A DNA stretch of 64,000 bases, from assembly GCF_004634245.1 (NCBI RefSeq), contig NZ_SJTF01000008.1, forward strand, positions 1 through 64,000, in the 5' to 3' direction. Source of the DNA: Flavobacterium foetidum. Its GTDB lineage: Bacteria; Bacteroidota; Bacteroidia; Flavobacteriales; Flavobacteriaceae. Shown piece by piece: positions 8,890 to 18,877 of the stretch. A model generated the notes under the pieces. That model was not told where the DNA came from and did not search any database. It was given only the letters and a program-made list of their open reading frames with translations. How positions within the stretch are numbered: position 1 is the first letter of the stretch; each line of letters starts with the position of its first letter. The position numbers were made by a program, and so were the translations under genes.

Positions 8890-10740
8890 ATGTGTGGAAT
8901 TGTTGGATATATCGGTCACAGAGAGGCTTATCCTATTGTAATAAAAGGACTAAAGCGACTGGAGTACAGAGGATATGATAGTGCCGGCGTTATGTTGTTT
9001 GACGACGAATCGGGCATAAAACTTTGTAAAACAAAAGGTAAAGTTTCAGATCTTGAAGCTAAAGCGCAGACAGAGCTTACTGCTACAGGCGCTATAGGAA
9101 TCGGGCATACGCGTTGGGCGACGCACGGGGTTCCAAACGATGTAAACTCACATCCACATCTTTCGAATTCTGGTGATTTAGTAATTATTCATAACGGAAT
9201 TATTGAGAATTACGCACCGCTTAAAGAAGAATTGATCAAAAGAGGATATACTTTTAAATCGGATACCGATACAGAAGTATTGGTTAATCTTATTGAAGAA
9301 GTTCAGAAAAAAGAAAACATCAAGTTAGGAAAAGCTGTTCAGGTTGCCTTAAACCAAGTAGTGGGGGCATATGCAATTGCTGTTTTCGACAAGAAAAATC
9401 CAAACGAAATTGTTGCGGCGAGATTGGGAAGTCCGCTTGCAATTGGTGTTGGCGAAGGCGAGTTTTTTATTGCTTCTGATGCTTCTCCATTTATTGAATA
9501 TACTTCAAATGCAGTGTATTTAGAGGATGGCGAGTTGGCAAACATCAGACTCCACAAGCCGCTTAAAATCAGAAAAATTAAAGATGACTCTTTGGTAGAT
9601 CCTTATATTCAGGAGCTTCAAATGAATTTGGAGCAGATTGAAAAAGGTGGTTACGACCATTTCATGCTAAAAGAGATTTACGAACAGCCAAGCGTTATCA
9701 AAGATACTTACCGAGGACGTCTTCATGCTAATGAAGGAATTGTTCAGATGGCAGGAGTTGAAGATAATCTGGAGAAATTCTTGAATGCAAAAAGAATTCT
9801 AATTGTGGCTTGCGGAACTTCTTGGCACGCAGGTCTGGTTGCAGAATATATTTTTGAGGAGTTTACCCGTATTCCGGTTGAAGTAGAATACGCATCAGAA
9901 TTTAGATATAGAAACCCGATTATCAATAAAGACGACGTAGTTATTGCGATTTCTCAATCAGGAGAAACTGCAGATACTATGGCTGCAATTAAGCTGGCTA
10001 AAGAAAACGGAGCGTTTGTTTTTGGTGTGTGTAATGTGGTAGGTTCTTCAATTTCGAGAGAAAGTCATGCGGGCGCTTACACACACGCAGGTCCAGAGAT
10101 CGGGGTAGCTTCAACAAAAGCATTTACGACGCAGATTACCGTTTTAACAATGATTGCGCTTCGATTAGGAAAAGCAAAAGGAACGTTGTCAAATCCAGAT
10201 TTCCATGCTTACTTGCAAGAACTCGAATTGATTCCAGAAAAGGTTGCAGAAGCTTTAGAAACCAATGATCGAGCAAAAGAAATTGCTGCTGCATTTAAGG
10301 ATGCTCCAAACTGTCTTTATTTGGGTAGAGGCTATAATTTCCCGGTAGCTTTAGAAGGCGCTTTAAAACTCAAGGAAATTTCATACATCCACGCTGAAGG
10401 TTATCCTGCGGCAGAGATGAAACACGGTCCGATTGCGTTAATTGACGAATTTATGCCGGTTATCGTAATTGCGCCTAAACAAGGGCATTATGACAAGATT
10501 GTAAGTAATATCCAAGAAATTAAGTCAAGAAGCGGAAAAATTATCGCTGTAGTTACAAAAGGCGATATTCAAGTTCGTGAACTGGCAGATTATGTAATTG
10601 AGATTCCAGAGACTTCAGATGCGTTATCACCGTTAGTTACGACGATTCCGTTGCAATTGCTTTCTTATTATATTGCTGTAATGAGAGGCTGTAATGTAGA
10701 TCAACCTCGTAACCTTGCAAAATCGGTTACAGTAGAATAG
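8890..10740 (+). CDS. glmS: Glutamine--fructose-6-phosphate aminotransferase (isomerising)
   Basis: A 616-residue GlmS that makes glucosamine-6-phosphate from fructose-6-phosphate and glutamine, the first committed step toward UDP-GlcNAc. The N-terminal class II amidotransferase begins MCGIVGYIG, with Cys2 as nucleophile after Met removal, and contains GIGHTRWATHG. Two SIS sugar-isomerase domains follow (ACGTSWHA, AISQSGETADT, AEMKHGPIALID), and the protein ends KSVTVE as usual. It begins 9 bases after the DUF4270 gene. No leader resembling the glmS ribozyme is possible in that gap. A strong terminator follows. Confidence 0.98.
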   Translation: MCGIVGYIGHREAYPIVIKGLKRLEYRGYDSAGVMLFDDESGIKLCKTKGKVSDLEAKAQTELTATGAIGIGHTRWATHGVPNDVNSHPHLSNSGDLVIIHNGIIENYAPLKEELIKRGYTFKSDTDTEVLVNLIEEVQKKENIKLGKAVQVALNQVVGAYAIAVFDKKNPNEIVAARLGSPLAIGVGEGEFFIASDASPFIEYTSNAVYLEDGELANIRLHKPLKIRKIKDDSLVDPYIQELQMNLEQIEKGGYDHFMLKEIYEQPSVIKDTYRGRLHANEGIVQMAGVEDNLEKFLNAKRILIVACGTSWHAGLVAEYIFEEFTRIPVEVEYASEFRYRNPIINKDDVVIAISQSGETADTMAAIKLAKENGAFVFGVCNVVGSSISRESHAGAYTHAGPEIGVASTKAFTTQITVLTMIALRLGKAKGTLSNPDFHAYLQELELIPEKVAEALETNDRAKEIAAAFKDAPNCLYLGRGYNFPVALEGALKLKEISYIHAEGYPAAEMKHGPIALIDEFMPVIVIAPKQGHYDKIVSNIQEIKSRSGKIIAVVTKGDIQVRELADYVIEIPETSDALSPLVTTIPLQLLSYYIAVMRGCNVDQPRNLAKSVTVE

Positions 10741-10763
10741 ATTTATAAAAACATAAATATGTT

Positions 10764-10796
10764 AAAAAAGCGAGATTTTAGGTCTCGCTTTTTTTT
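10764..10796 (+). terminator. Intrinsic terminator after glmS
   Basis: A-run, then stem AGCGAGA/TCTCGCT around a TTTTAGG loop, then eight or more T. This is a canonical rho-independent terminator that closes the glmS transcript. Confidence 0.9.
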
Positions 10797-11047
10797 ATTG
10801 TCATATTTTTTTTCTTACACCTGTATTTTTATGAAATCTTCAAAAATTGGCGAAAAAATTATATGTATGCATAGTATCTTGGTTTTTATTGATTTATTAT
10901 TTGAGTTAAATCTAACATTTTAGTGTTACGGAATAGTTAAAATTTACCTGTTTTTTGTGGTGAATATTAATTTTTTTTAACGTTTTTTTATTAATACTAA
11001 AAATAGTTGTATTTTGGCTATATAAACTAACTAAAAAACAAACCCAC
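10797..11047. other. AT-rich intergenic region before the TonB receptor
   Basis: About 250 bases with many T runs. It probably contains the receptor promoter: TATTTTGG near 11011-11018 is close to, but not an exact, TAnnTTTG box. No RNA gene, hairpin or short ORF is supported here. Confidence 0.5.
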
Positions 11048-13816
11048 ATGAGAATCTATTTGCTAATTATGTTGTTTTTCAGCGGAATATCCTTTGCGCA
11101 GAATACAATTACAGGTTCTGTTACGGATAGTAACAAACAATCTATTCCTGGTGCTAATATTGTTGTTGTTGGCGATAGTGGCGGTGCAGCTACTGATTTT
11201 GACGGGACATTCAAATTAACTACAAATGCCAAGCTTCCGTTCTCGATAAAGGTGACGGCAATTGGGTTTGAATCGGCTACAATCAGTGTCACTTCAGTAA
11301 GTCAGAAAATAAATGTGGTGCTGAAAGATGAAGAAACTAAACTAGACGAAATTGTAGTCTCTGCTTCCAGAACACCAGAAAGGGTGATTGAATCGCCGGT
11401 TACCATTGAAAGAATGGGGATTCAGGAAATAAAAAATACTACGGCGGCAACTTTTTATGATGGTTTAGAAAACTTAAAAGAGGTAAATTTTAATACCAGC
11501 AGTATTTCTTTTAAATCTGTAAATACACGTGGTTTTGCCACTGTAGCCAATACTCGTTTTATGCAGCTTGTTGACGGAATGGATAATTCATCTCCAGCTT
11601 TAAACTTTGTATTAGGAAATCTTATTGGTGTTTCTGATATAGACGTGGCGAGCGTTGAGCTTCTTCCAGGTGCATCTTCTGCGCTTTACGGAGCAAATGC
11701 TTTTAATGGAATTATGTTTATGACCAGTAAAAGTCCGTTTACAAATGAAGGGATAAGCGTTTATTATAAATATGGACAGACAACGCAGAAAGTTGCTGGC
11801 ACTAATGATTATAATGATTTTGGAATCAGGGCGGCAAAAGCATTCACAAAACATTTTGCTTTAAAAGCTAACTTCACTTATATGGAAGCGTCTGAATGGA
11901 TTGCGGCCGATACAAGAAGCATGACTGGTGGTACTATCGGCCATGCAACAAATCAGAATTACGACGGTTTGAATATTTATGGTGACGAGGTGACCACTTT
12001 TATTCCGAATGTAGGACAGGTGAGCAGAACGGGTTATCGTGAACAAGATTTGACCGATAATAAAGTTCAGAGTATGAAAGCTGATTTCAGTGCGCATGTA
12101 AAGCCTTGGGCGAATGATACCGAATTTATACTTCAATATAAAATTGGTACAGGGAGCACAATTTACCAAGGTGCAAACCGATATGCTTTGAAGGATTTCT
12201 TGATGCAACAAGGTAAGTTTGAAGTAAAAGGCAAAAACTTTTTTGGTCGTGTTTATTTTACAAGTGAAGATGCAGGAAACTCATACGATATGAGATTTGC
12301 GGCATGGAATGTTAACAGAGCTGCAAAATCAGATCAGGAATGGTTTACCAATTACGCAACGGCTTACCAATATGCAGGTGCGGTTATGGGAACAAATGCG
12401 AACGAATCTGCCGCTATTGCAAGAAATTTTGCTGATTACAATGTGTTGCCATCGCAAATCTCTTTTATTCCGCAACCAACAGGTTCTCCAAGATTTGAAC
12501 CAGGAAGCCCACAGTTTAACCAGGCACTTAAAACCGTTGTGGCAAATCCAGATTTGACACAGGGAGCTAAATTTATTGATCATTCAAAATTATATCATTC
12601 AGATGTAAATTATAATTTCAAGGACATTATCAAATGGGCAGAGTTGCAAGTAGGAGGTTCGTGGAGAAAATATGTTATGAATTCTGAAGGAACAATCTTT
12701 ACAGATTATGACGGCCCGCTTGAATATAAAGAATATGGTGCATATGCTCAAATTCAGAAAAAATTCTTAGACGACAGATTAAAATTTACAGGTTCGCTTC
12801 GTTATGACAAAAGCCAGAATTTTGACGGAAATGTTTCTCCAAGAGTATCTTTTGTATATTCTGCAGGAGAAAATAAAAACCATAATTTCAGATTGTCTTA
12901 CCAAACCGGTTTCCGTAACCCAACAACGCAAGATCAGTATATTGGTCTAGATTTAGGGCCTTTTGCTTTAATTGGTTCCGCGCCAGAAAATTTGGATCGT
13001 TTTCAGGAAACTGTAAATGTTAGTGCTGCTGGGCAAGCGGCCGGACAACCAGCAACCGTTAATATGTCTGGTCAAAATGCTTATCGTAATGCGTATACTG
13101 TAGCATCGGTTCAGGCTTTTGGGGCTTCGGGTAATGTAGCAGATCTTCAAATAGCTGATATTGGATTGGTAAAACCAGAACAAGTTCAAGCTTTTGAAGC
13201 AGGATATCGCACAGTGATTCAAAATGACTTGTCGGTAGATTTAAATGCTTATTATAATATTTATAATGATTTTATGAATACGGCAAGAGTTATCTCTCCT
13301 TATTATGGTACGGTTGGTACGCCACAATCTTATCAGGCGCTTGCTTTTGGAGATAGAAGAGTTTATCAGGTTTATACCAATACGACAGCTCAAATTTCGT
13401 CATTTGGTGTTGGAGTTGGATTGGCTAAGAAAGTTTATAAGGATTTTGAATTAGGCGTAAATTATAATTATGCGCAATTTAACTTCAATCAGGAAGACGA
13501 TCCCGATTTCGTAGCAGGATTTAATACGCCAAAACACAGAATTAAAGCGTCTTTAGGAAATGCAAAATTAATCAAAAACCTAGGTTTCAATGTAAATGTT
13601 AGATGGAACTCTGAGTATTTATGGGAGTCTTCTTTCGGAGACGGAATGATTCCAGAGAATACTGTTTTGGATGCTCAGGTAAATTATGCCCTTCCAAAAT
13701 GGAAATCGGTTATCAAAGTTGGTGCTACAAACCTTTTTGGATCAGATTATCTTCAGGTAATTGGAGCCGGAGCAATTGGGCAGATGTGGTTTGCTTCATG
13801 GACAATCAATCCGTAA
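11048..13816 (+). CDS. TonB-dependent outer-membrane receptor
   Basis: A 922-residue receptor. The signal peptide MRIYLLIMLFFSGISFAQ is followed by a carboxypeptidase-regulatory-like domain (ITGSVTDSNKQSIPGANIVV, about residues 20-100), a linker with LDEIVVSASRTPERV (TonB-box-like region), a plug domain (VNTRGFATVANTRFMQLVDG, GASSALYGANAFNGIM) and a 22-strand-type barrel ending in an aromatic-rich strand. It would take up an unidentified ligand through the outer membrane using TonB energy. No SusD-like gene follows; instead a GDSL/SGNH lipoprotein begins 49 bases downstream, so this is not a classical SusCD pair. The substrate cannot be read from sequence. Confidence 0.93.
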   Translation: MRIYLLIMLFFSGISFAQNTITGSVTDSNKQSIPGANIVVVGDSGGAATDFDGTFKLTTNAKLPFSIKVTAIGFESATISVTSVSQKINVVLKDEETKLDEIVVSASRTPERVIESPVTIERMGIQEIKNTTAATFYDGLENLKEVNFNTSSISFKSVNTRGFATVANTRFMQLVDGMDNSSPALNFVLGNLIGVSDIDVASVELLPGASSALYGANAFNGIMFMTSKSPFTNEGISVYYKYGQTTQKVAGTNDYNDFGIRAAKAFTKHFALKANFTYMEASEWIAADTRSMTGGTIGHATNQNYDGLNIYGDEVTTFIPNVGQVSRTGYREQDLTDNKVQSMKADFSAHVKPWANDTEFILQYKIGTGSTIYQGANRYALKDFLMQQGKFEVKGKNFFGRVYFTSEDAGNSYDMRFAAWNVNRAAKSDQEWFTNYATAYQYAGAVMGTNANESAAIARNFADYNVLPSQISFIPQPTGSPRFEPGSPQFNQALKTVVANPDLTQGAKFIDHSKLYHSDVNYNFKDIIKWAELQVGGSWRKYVMNSEGTIFTDYDGPLEYKEYGAYAQIQKKFLDDRLKFTGSLRYDKSQNFDGNVSPRVSFVYSAGENKNHNFRLSYQTGFRNPTTQDQYIGLDLGPFALIGSAPENLDRFQETVNVSAAGQAAGQPATVNMSGQNAYRNAYTVASVQAFGASGNVADLQIADIGLVKPEQVQAFEAGYRTVIQNDLSVDLNAYYNIYNDFMNTARVISPYYGTVGTPQSYQALAFGDRRVYQVYTNTTAQISSFGVGVGLAKKVYKDFELGVNYNYAQFNFNQEDDPDFVAGFNTPKHRIKASLGNAKLIKNLGFNVNVRWNSEYLWESSFGDGMIPENTVLDAQVNYALPKWKSVIKVGATNLFGSDYLQVIGAGAIGQMWFASWTINP

Positions 13817-13865
13817 TGATTGTCTGCTGAAAATGAAAGAGATAATAATTTTAAAAAGTACTAAG

Positions 13866-15440
13866 ATGAAAAAAAATATAAAATGGCTGTTATTGGTTTC
13901 TTTGACTGTTATGGCCGCTTGTAATAACGACGATAATAATGATACTCCTGCAGAAGTTCCTGTAACCCCGGGTTCTGCGGTTTTTACAAAGTATGTTGCT
14001 CTTGGAGATTCTTTTGCGGCAGGCTATAGTGATAATGCATTGTTTAAAAAAGGGCAGGAGAATTCTTATCCTAATATCTTGTCGCAACAATTCGCTGCTG
14101 CTGGAGGAGGAGCTTTTACCCAACCCTTGATGAATGACAATGTTGGAGGTTTGCTTTTGGGTGGAAATGTAATTGCTGGTACGCGTTTGTCTTTTGATGG
14201 AGCGACTCAGACTCCAATAAGTGTGGCGGGAAGACCAAGTACAGAAGTTACTGCACATTTAACAGGTACATTTAATAACTTAGGTGTTCCAGGTGCGAAA
14301 AGTTATCATTTAATAGCGGCAAACTATGGAAATGTTGCTGGTGTGGCAACAGGTGCAGCTAATCCATATTTTGCAAGATTTTCGAGTACTCCTGCGGCAA
14401 CTGTTATAGCCGATGCAGTAGTTCAAGACCCAACTTTTTTCTCTTTGTTTATTGGAGGGAATGATGTTTTGGCATACGCAACTTCTGGAGGAACAGGAAA
14501 GGATCAAACAGGAAATCCTAATCCAGCAACATATGGCGGAAGCGATATTACAGATCCAACAGTTTTTGCAAGTGTGTATACTAATTTGGTTACAGCGTTA
14601 ACAGCGAAGGGTGCTAAAGGTGTTGTGGCAAATTTACCTTATATAACAACTTTACCTCATTTTACAACAGTTCCTTATAATCCGCTTACTCCTAAATTGA
14701 TTGGGAAAAATAATGAAGCTGTAGGTGTGGCTACAATTAAAGCCCTTAACACGCAATTATATGGACCGTTGAAGTTGGTTTTGACTAAGTTAGGTGCTGG
14801 AGACAGGATTAATCTGCTTTCTGAAACTGGAGCTAGTCCTATGTTAATAAAAGACGAATCCCTTGAGAATTTGACTTCCGGTTTAATTGCTGAATTTACG
14901 CCGTTAGTAGGGGCACAGAATGCTGCTTTTTACGGCCTTGTTTTTGGACAGGCTAGACAAGCTAAAGCGACTGATTTAGTAGTGCTGACCACAAGAGCCG
15001 ATATTGGAACTGCTCCTACTTCAGCTAACTCTGGAATTGGTATGGCGCCGCCAGCACCGCTGAATGCATTTGGAATTTCTTATCCTTTGCAGGATAAACA
15101 TGTTCTGATTCCAACAGAAATTGCAGAGATTAGAAAAGCTACAGATGCATATAATGTAACTATAGAAGCTGTTGCTAAAGAAAAAGGTCTTGCATTTGTA
15201 GATACAAGAGCGACTATGACGCAATTAGCAAATGGCGGAATTAGATTTGGGAATTACACAATGAGTTCTTCTTTTGCCACTGGTGGAGCATTTTCTTTAG
15301 ACGGTGTTCATCCTAGTGCTAGAGGATATGGTTTGATTGCGAATATTTTTATTGATGCTATAAACGCCAAGTACGGTGCGACCTTGCGTCATGTAGATTT
15401 AGGAGTGTATCCAATCCAGTATCCTGCAACGCTTCCTTAA
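13866..15440 (+). CDS. SGNH/GDSL-family hydrolase lipoprotein
   Basis: A 524-residue predicted lipoprotein with lipobox VMAAC (Cys19) and an acidic stretch CNNDDNNDT. The SGNH hydrolase blocks are present: GDSFAAG (block I, Ser49), FIGGNDVLAYA (GxND, block III) and DGVHPSARGYGLIAN (Asp-x-x-His, block V). The family hydrolyses esters of lipids or carbohydrates. I chose the ATG at 13866 over an upstream in-frame start at 13761 because it yields the lipoprotein signal and the longer frame would overlap the receptor. It probably shares a transcript with the TonB receptor and may prepare or capture that receptor's ligand; this is inferred from position. Confidence 0.9.
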   Translation: MKKNIKWLLLVSLTVMAACNNDDNNDTPAEVPVTPGSAVFTKYVALGDSFAAGYSDNALFKKGQENSYPNILSQQFAAAGGGAFTQPLMNDNVGGLLLGGNVIAGTRLSFDGATQTPISVAGRPSTEVTAHLTGTFNNLGVPGAKSYHLIAANYGNVAGVATGAANPYFARFSSTPAATVIADAVVQDPTFFSLFIGGNDVLAYATSGGTGKDQTGNPNPATYGGSDITDPTVFASVYTNLVTALTAKGAKGVVANLPYITTLPHFTTVPYNPLTPKLIGKNNEAVGVATIKALNTQLYGPLKLVLTKLGAGDRINLLSETGASPMLIKDESLENLTSGLIAEFTPLVGAQNAAFYGLVFGQARQAKATDLVVLTTRADIGTAPTSANSGIGMAPPAPLNAFGISYPLQDKHVLIPTEIAEIRKATDAYNVTIEAVAKEKGLAFVDTRATMTQLANGGIRFGNYTMSSSFATGGAFSLDGVHPSARGYGLIANIFIDAINAKYGATLRHVDLGVYPIQYPATLP

Positions 15441-15460
15441 AAGAAGAACGTAATATTTAT

Positions 15461-15498
15461 AAAAAACCGCTGATTTCTATAAATACAGCGGTTTTTTG
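15461..15498 (+). terminator. Intrinsic terminator after the SGNH lipoprotein
   Basis: Stem AAAACCGCTG/CAGCGGTTTT with a loop of about 13 bases, followed by a T run. It ends the receptor-lipoprotein transcript before the atpD promoter. Confidence 0.88.
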
Positions 15499-15584
15499 GT
15501 TTTGTAAAAAAATGAAGTTTTTATGATTTTACGACAGACTTTTAGGAATCAAACAAAATCATTCTATTTTTTATGAAAAAAAAA

Positions 15585-15614
15585 TTGATTTTATATTTTA
15601 AAAAATTATCTTTG
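15585..15614 (+). promoter_or_regulatory. atpD promoter (-33 and -7)
   Basis: TTG at 15585-15587 and TATCTTTG at 15607-15614 are separated by 19 bases, fitting the flavobacterial TTG-N(17-23)-TAnnTTTG promoter. It predicts a leader of about 55 bases before the atpD ATG at 15676. Confidence 0.7.
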
Positions 15615-15672
15615 CGCTCTGAAAAAAGAGGTATTTTCGATAAACCTAAATAGCTATTTAATAAATACATAA

Positions 15673-17187
<1,515 letters not shown>

Positions 17188-17199
17188 AAATAAAGTTAA

Positions 17200-17262
17200 A
17201 AGTTAGAAGTTAAAGGTTATACGTTTCGTAACTTTTAACTTTTAACAAATAACTTCTAACTT
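17200..17262. repeat. Long AT-rich inverted repeat between atpD and atpC
   Basis: AAGTTAGAAGTTA (17200-17212) is the exact reverse complement of TAACTTCTAACTT (17250-17262), and inner AAGTTA/TAACTT pieces also pair. It fills the gap between two subunit genes of one complex. It lacks a GC-rich stem, so it looks more like an inserted palindromic repeat or an mRNA hairpin that sets atpC dosage than a terminator. Confidence 0.65.
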
Positions 17263-17269
17263 AAAAAAT

Positions 17270-17551
17270 ATGATTTTAGAAATAGTATCACCAGAAGCAA
17301 AATTATTTTCGGGAGAAGTTACTTCGGTTACTTTGCCAGGAGTTGATGGAAGCTTTCAGATTTTGAATCATCACGCGCCAATTGTTTCTATTTTAGAAAA
17401 AGGTACAATTAAGATTGCAGCTCCAAGCTTCAGTTTCTCTAAGGAGGCAGCAGATAAATTCACGAAAGTAAATGACCAGACTTATACTTTGGAGATTAAT
17501 TCGGGAACTATCGAGATGAAAGACAATAAAATTATTGTTTTAGCAGACTAA
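17270..17551 (+). CDS. atpC: ATP synthase F1 subunit epsilon
   Basis: A 93-residue epsilon subunit (MILEIVSPEAKLFSGEVTSVTLPGVDGSFQ...). It contains the N-terminal beta-sandwich that joins rotor subunits and lacks the C-terminal helical hairpin found in longer (about 135-residue) homologues. The short form is usual in Bacteroidota. It follows atpD after 82 bases containing an inverted repeat. Confidence 0.95.
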   Translation: MILEIVSPEAKLFSGEVTSVTLPGVDGSFQILNHHAPIVSILEKGTIKIAAPSFSFSKEAADKFTKVNDQTYTLEINSGTIEMKDNKIIVLAD

Positions 17552-17566
17552 AACAATTCTATAATA

Positions 17567-17597
17567 CAAAAAGCCAGACAGTTAGTCTGGCTTTTTT
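17567..17597. terminator. Bidirectional terminator between atpC and the Xre gene
   Basis: Stem AAAAAGCCAGAC/GTCTGGCTTTTT with loop AGTTA, an A run on one side and a T run on the other. It can terminate both the plus-strand atp transcript and the convergent minus-strand transcript ending at 17611. Confidence 0.9.
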
Positions 17598-17610
17598 ATT
17601 GGGATACACT

Positions 17611-17817
17611 TTATTCTTTTACATATTCCATAATGTCTCCTGGCTGGCATTCCAATATTTCGCAGATGGTTTCTAAGGTCGAAATACGAATTGCTTTTGC
17701 TTTTCCGGTTTTTAATATAGAAAGGTTAGCCGTTGTAATGCCGATTTTTTCTGCCAGTTCGTTTGAGCGCATTTTGCGTTTTGCAAGCATTACGTCTAAG
17801 TTGATGATAATAGGCAT
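17611..17817 (-). CDS. Small Xre-family HTH transcription regulator
   Basis: A 68-residue protein that is essentially one Cro/CI-type helix-turn-helix: DVMLAKRKMRSNELAEKIGI-TTANLSILKTGKAKAIRISTLE-TICEILECQPGDIMEY. Short regulators of this type typically sit beside DUF2975 membrane proteins, as here (3-base gap, co-transcribed). It probably controls its own transcript through the CGATAA palindromes upstream of the DUF2975 gene. Confidence 0.88.
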   Translation of the reverse strand: MPIIINLDVMLAKRKMRSNELAEKIGITTANLSILKTGKAKAIRISTLETICEILECQPGDIMEYVKE

Positions 17818-17820
17818 AAT

Positions 17821-18693
17821 TTAAATAGTTAATTCGTTTTCTTCTTCTAATGAGCGTCCTCTTTCAATCAGTTTGGTTAGCAATACCAAAATGCTTCCTA
17901 AAAGTACGGCATAAAATTCTATGTCTAGAGTTGGATTAAAAGTAACGCTTAAATTTTGGAAATAAACATCCTGCAAAGATGCTAAAACTTGAGGTTCGAT
18001 CATTATATAGCCAAATAAATTAGTGTCAAGAAAGCTGTAAATTATAGGGACTAATTGGGAGAAAAGAAACACATAGCCTAATCTTTTAATATAAGTTGAA
18101 AGAGATTTTGAAAAATATATTTCCTTGGCCAGTTCTCTTAAAATCAATGCTAGAAAAATCATTTTTAGAATCAGAATTAGACTGTTTAGATGTTCTCTTA
18201 TAGCTAGCATGGCATTGGTAGAAGGTTCATTAGTCAACATTTTTAAATAAGCTGAATCTCCTTTTGGGGCATATTTTATAAATTTAAATCTATTGGATTG
18301 TTTATGCAGATAATTGCCATTTCCATCGGAGCCAACCGACATTCGATTGCTTTCAGAGCTAACATTGTAGAGGTTTATGGCTTTGGCCACCTTATTGTCT
18401 TCTAAATATGTTCTGGTTATTTGCGGATAAGAGTCTGCTGCATGTACACCAATACCTCCCTGATTTTTTCTTATAGTATCTGGAATTTGTAAAGTTAGTG
18501 CGACAGGCACATAATATCCTTCAGAAGTTTTGTTTCCCATTACGATGGTAGAATTACCATTTTTTATGATAAACTGTCCGTCGTTTCCAAAAAATTTTCC
18601 CAACACTGTTGTGACAAGAGAAAACGAATAAGCTATAATTGCAAATAGTACCGCAAAATAGAGCAATGATGCAAAATGTTTTATTGGGTTCAT
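17821..18693 (-). CDS. DUF2975 membrane protein
   Basis: A 290-residue membrane protein with an N-terminal membrane helix (about residues 8-32), an extracytoplasmic stretch of about 140 residues (FIIKNGNSTIVMGNKTSEGYY...), then three helices (LILILKMIFLALIL, YVFLFSQLVPIIYSFL, FYAVLLGSILVLL). The arrangement fits the DUF2975 family. Its function is unknown. Together with the small Xre gene downstream it may form a membrane sensor/regulator pair; this is inferred from gene pairing only. Confidence 0.8.
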   Translation of the reverse strand: MNPIKHFASLLYFAVLFAIIAYSFSLVTTVLGKFFGNDGQFIIKNGNSTIVMGNKTSEGYYVPVALTLQIPDTIRKNQGGIGVHAADSYPQITRTYLEDNKVAKAINLYNVSSESNRMSVGSDGNGNYLHKQSNRFKFIKYAPKGDSAYLKMLTNEPSTNAMLAIREHLNSLILILKMIFLALILRELAKEIYFSKSLSTYIKRLGYVFLFSQLVPIIYSFLDTNLFGYIMIEPQVLASLQDVYFQNLSVTFNPTLDIEFYAVLLGSILVLLTKLIERGRSLEEENELTI

Positions 18694-18718
18694 GATGATT
18701 TAGGTTTTTGATTCGTTG

Positions 18719-18726
18719 CAAATATA
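18719..18726 (-). promoter_or_regulatory. -7 element of the DUF2975-Xre operon
   Basis: TATATTTG on the minus strand matches TAnnTTTG and lies 25 bases upstream of the ATG at 18693. The palindrome at 18732-18750 lies immediately upstream, in the promoter spacer, where a bound repressor would block polymerase. Confidence 0.55.
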
Positions 18727-18731
18727 TAAAA

Positions 18732-18783
18732 ATTATCGAAAAACGATAATTAATTATTAAATAACGATTTTACTTATCGATAA
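18732..18783. promoter_or_regulatory. Candidate operator: CGATAA palindromes
   Basis: ATTATCG-N5-CGATAAT is a perfect inverted repeat at 18732-18750. A second, perfect palindrome TTATCGATAA lies at 18774-18783, with loose half-sites (ACGAT) at 18763-18767 and 18815-18819. Repeated half-sites of one motif beside an Xre regulator suggest its binding region. The sites lie between the DUF2975 operon and bioF, so bioF could also be affected. Confidence 0.55.
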
Positions 18784-18864
18784 AAATTTTATGTAGTCAC
18801 TTAATACGAATCTAAACGATAGGTCGGCCTTTGGCTTGCTGTTATTTAATTAGGATCAATTTCA

Positions 18865-18872
18865 TAACTTTG
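18865..18872 (+). promoter_or_regulatory. bioF -7 element, nearly leaderless start
   Basis: TAACTTTG matches TAnnTTTG and ends only 5 bases before the bioF ATG at 18878. Transcription would start within a few bases of the start codon. No -33 TTG lies at the normal distance. Confidence 0.5.
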
Positions 18873-18877
18873 TTTTT

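Noticed and set aside
17200..17262. Terminator between atpD and atpC
   Set aside because: The stem has almost no GC pairs and atpC must be transcribed with or after atpD; classed as a repeat instead.
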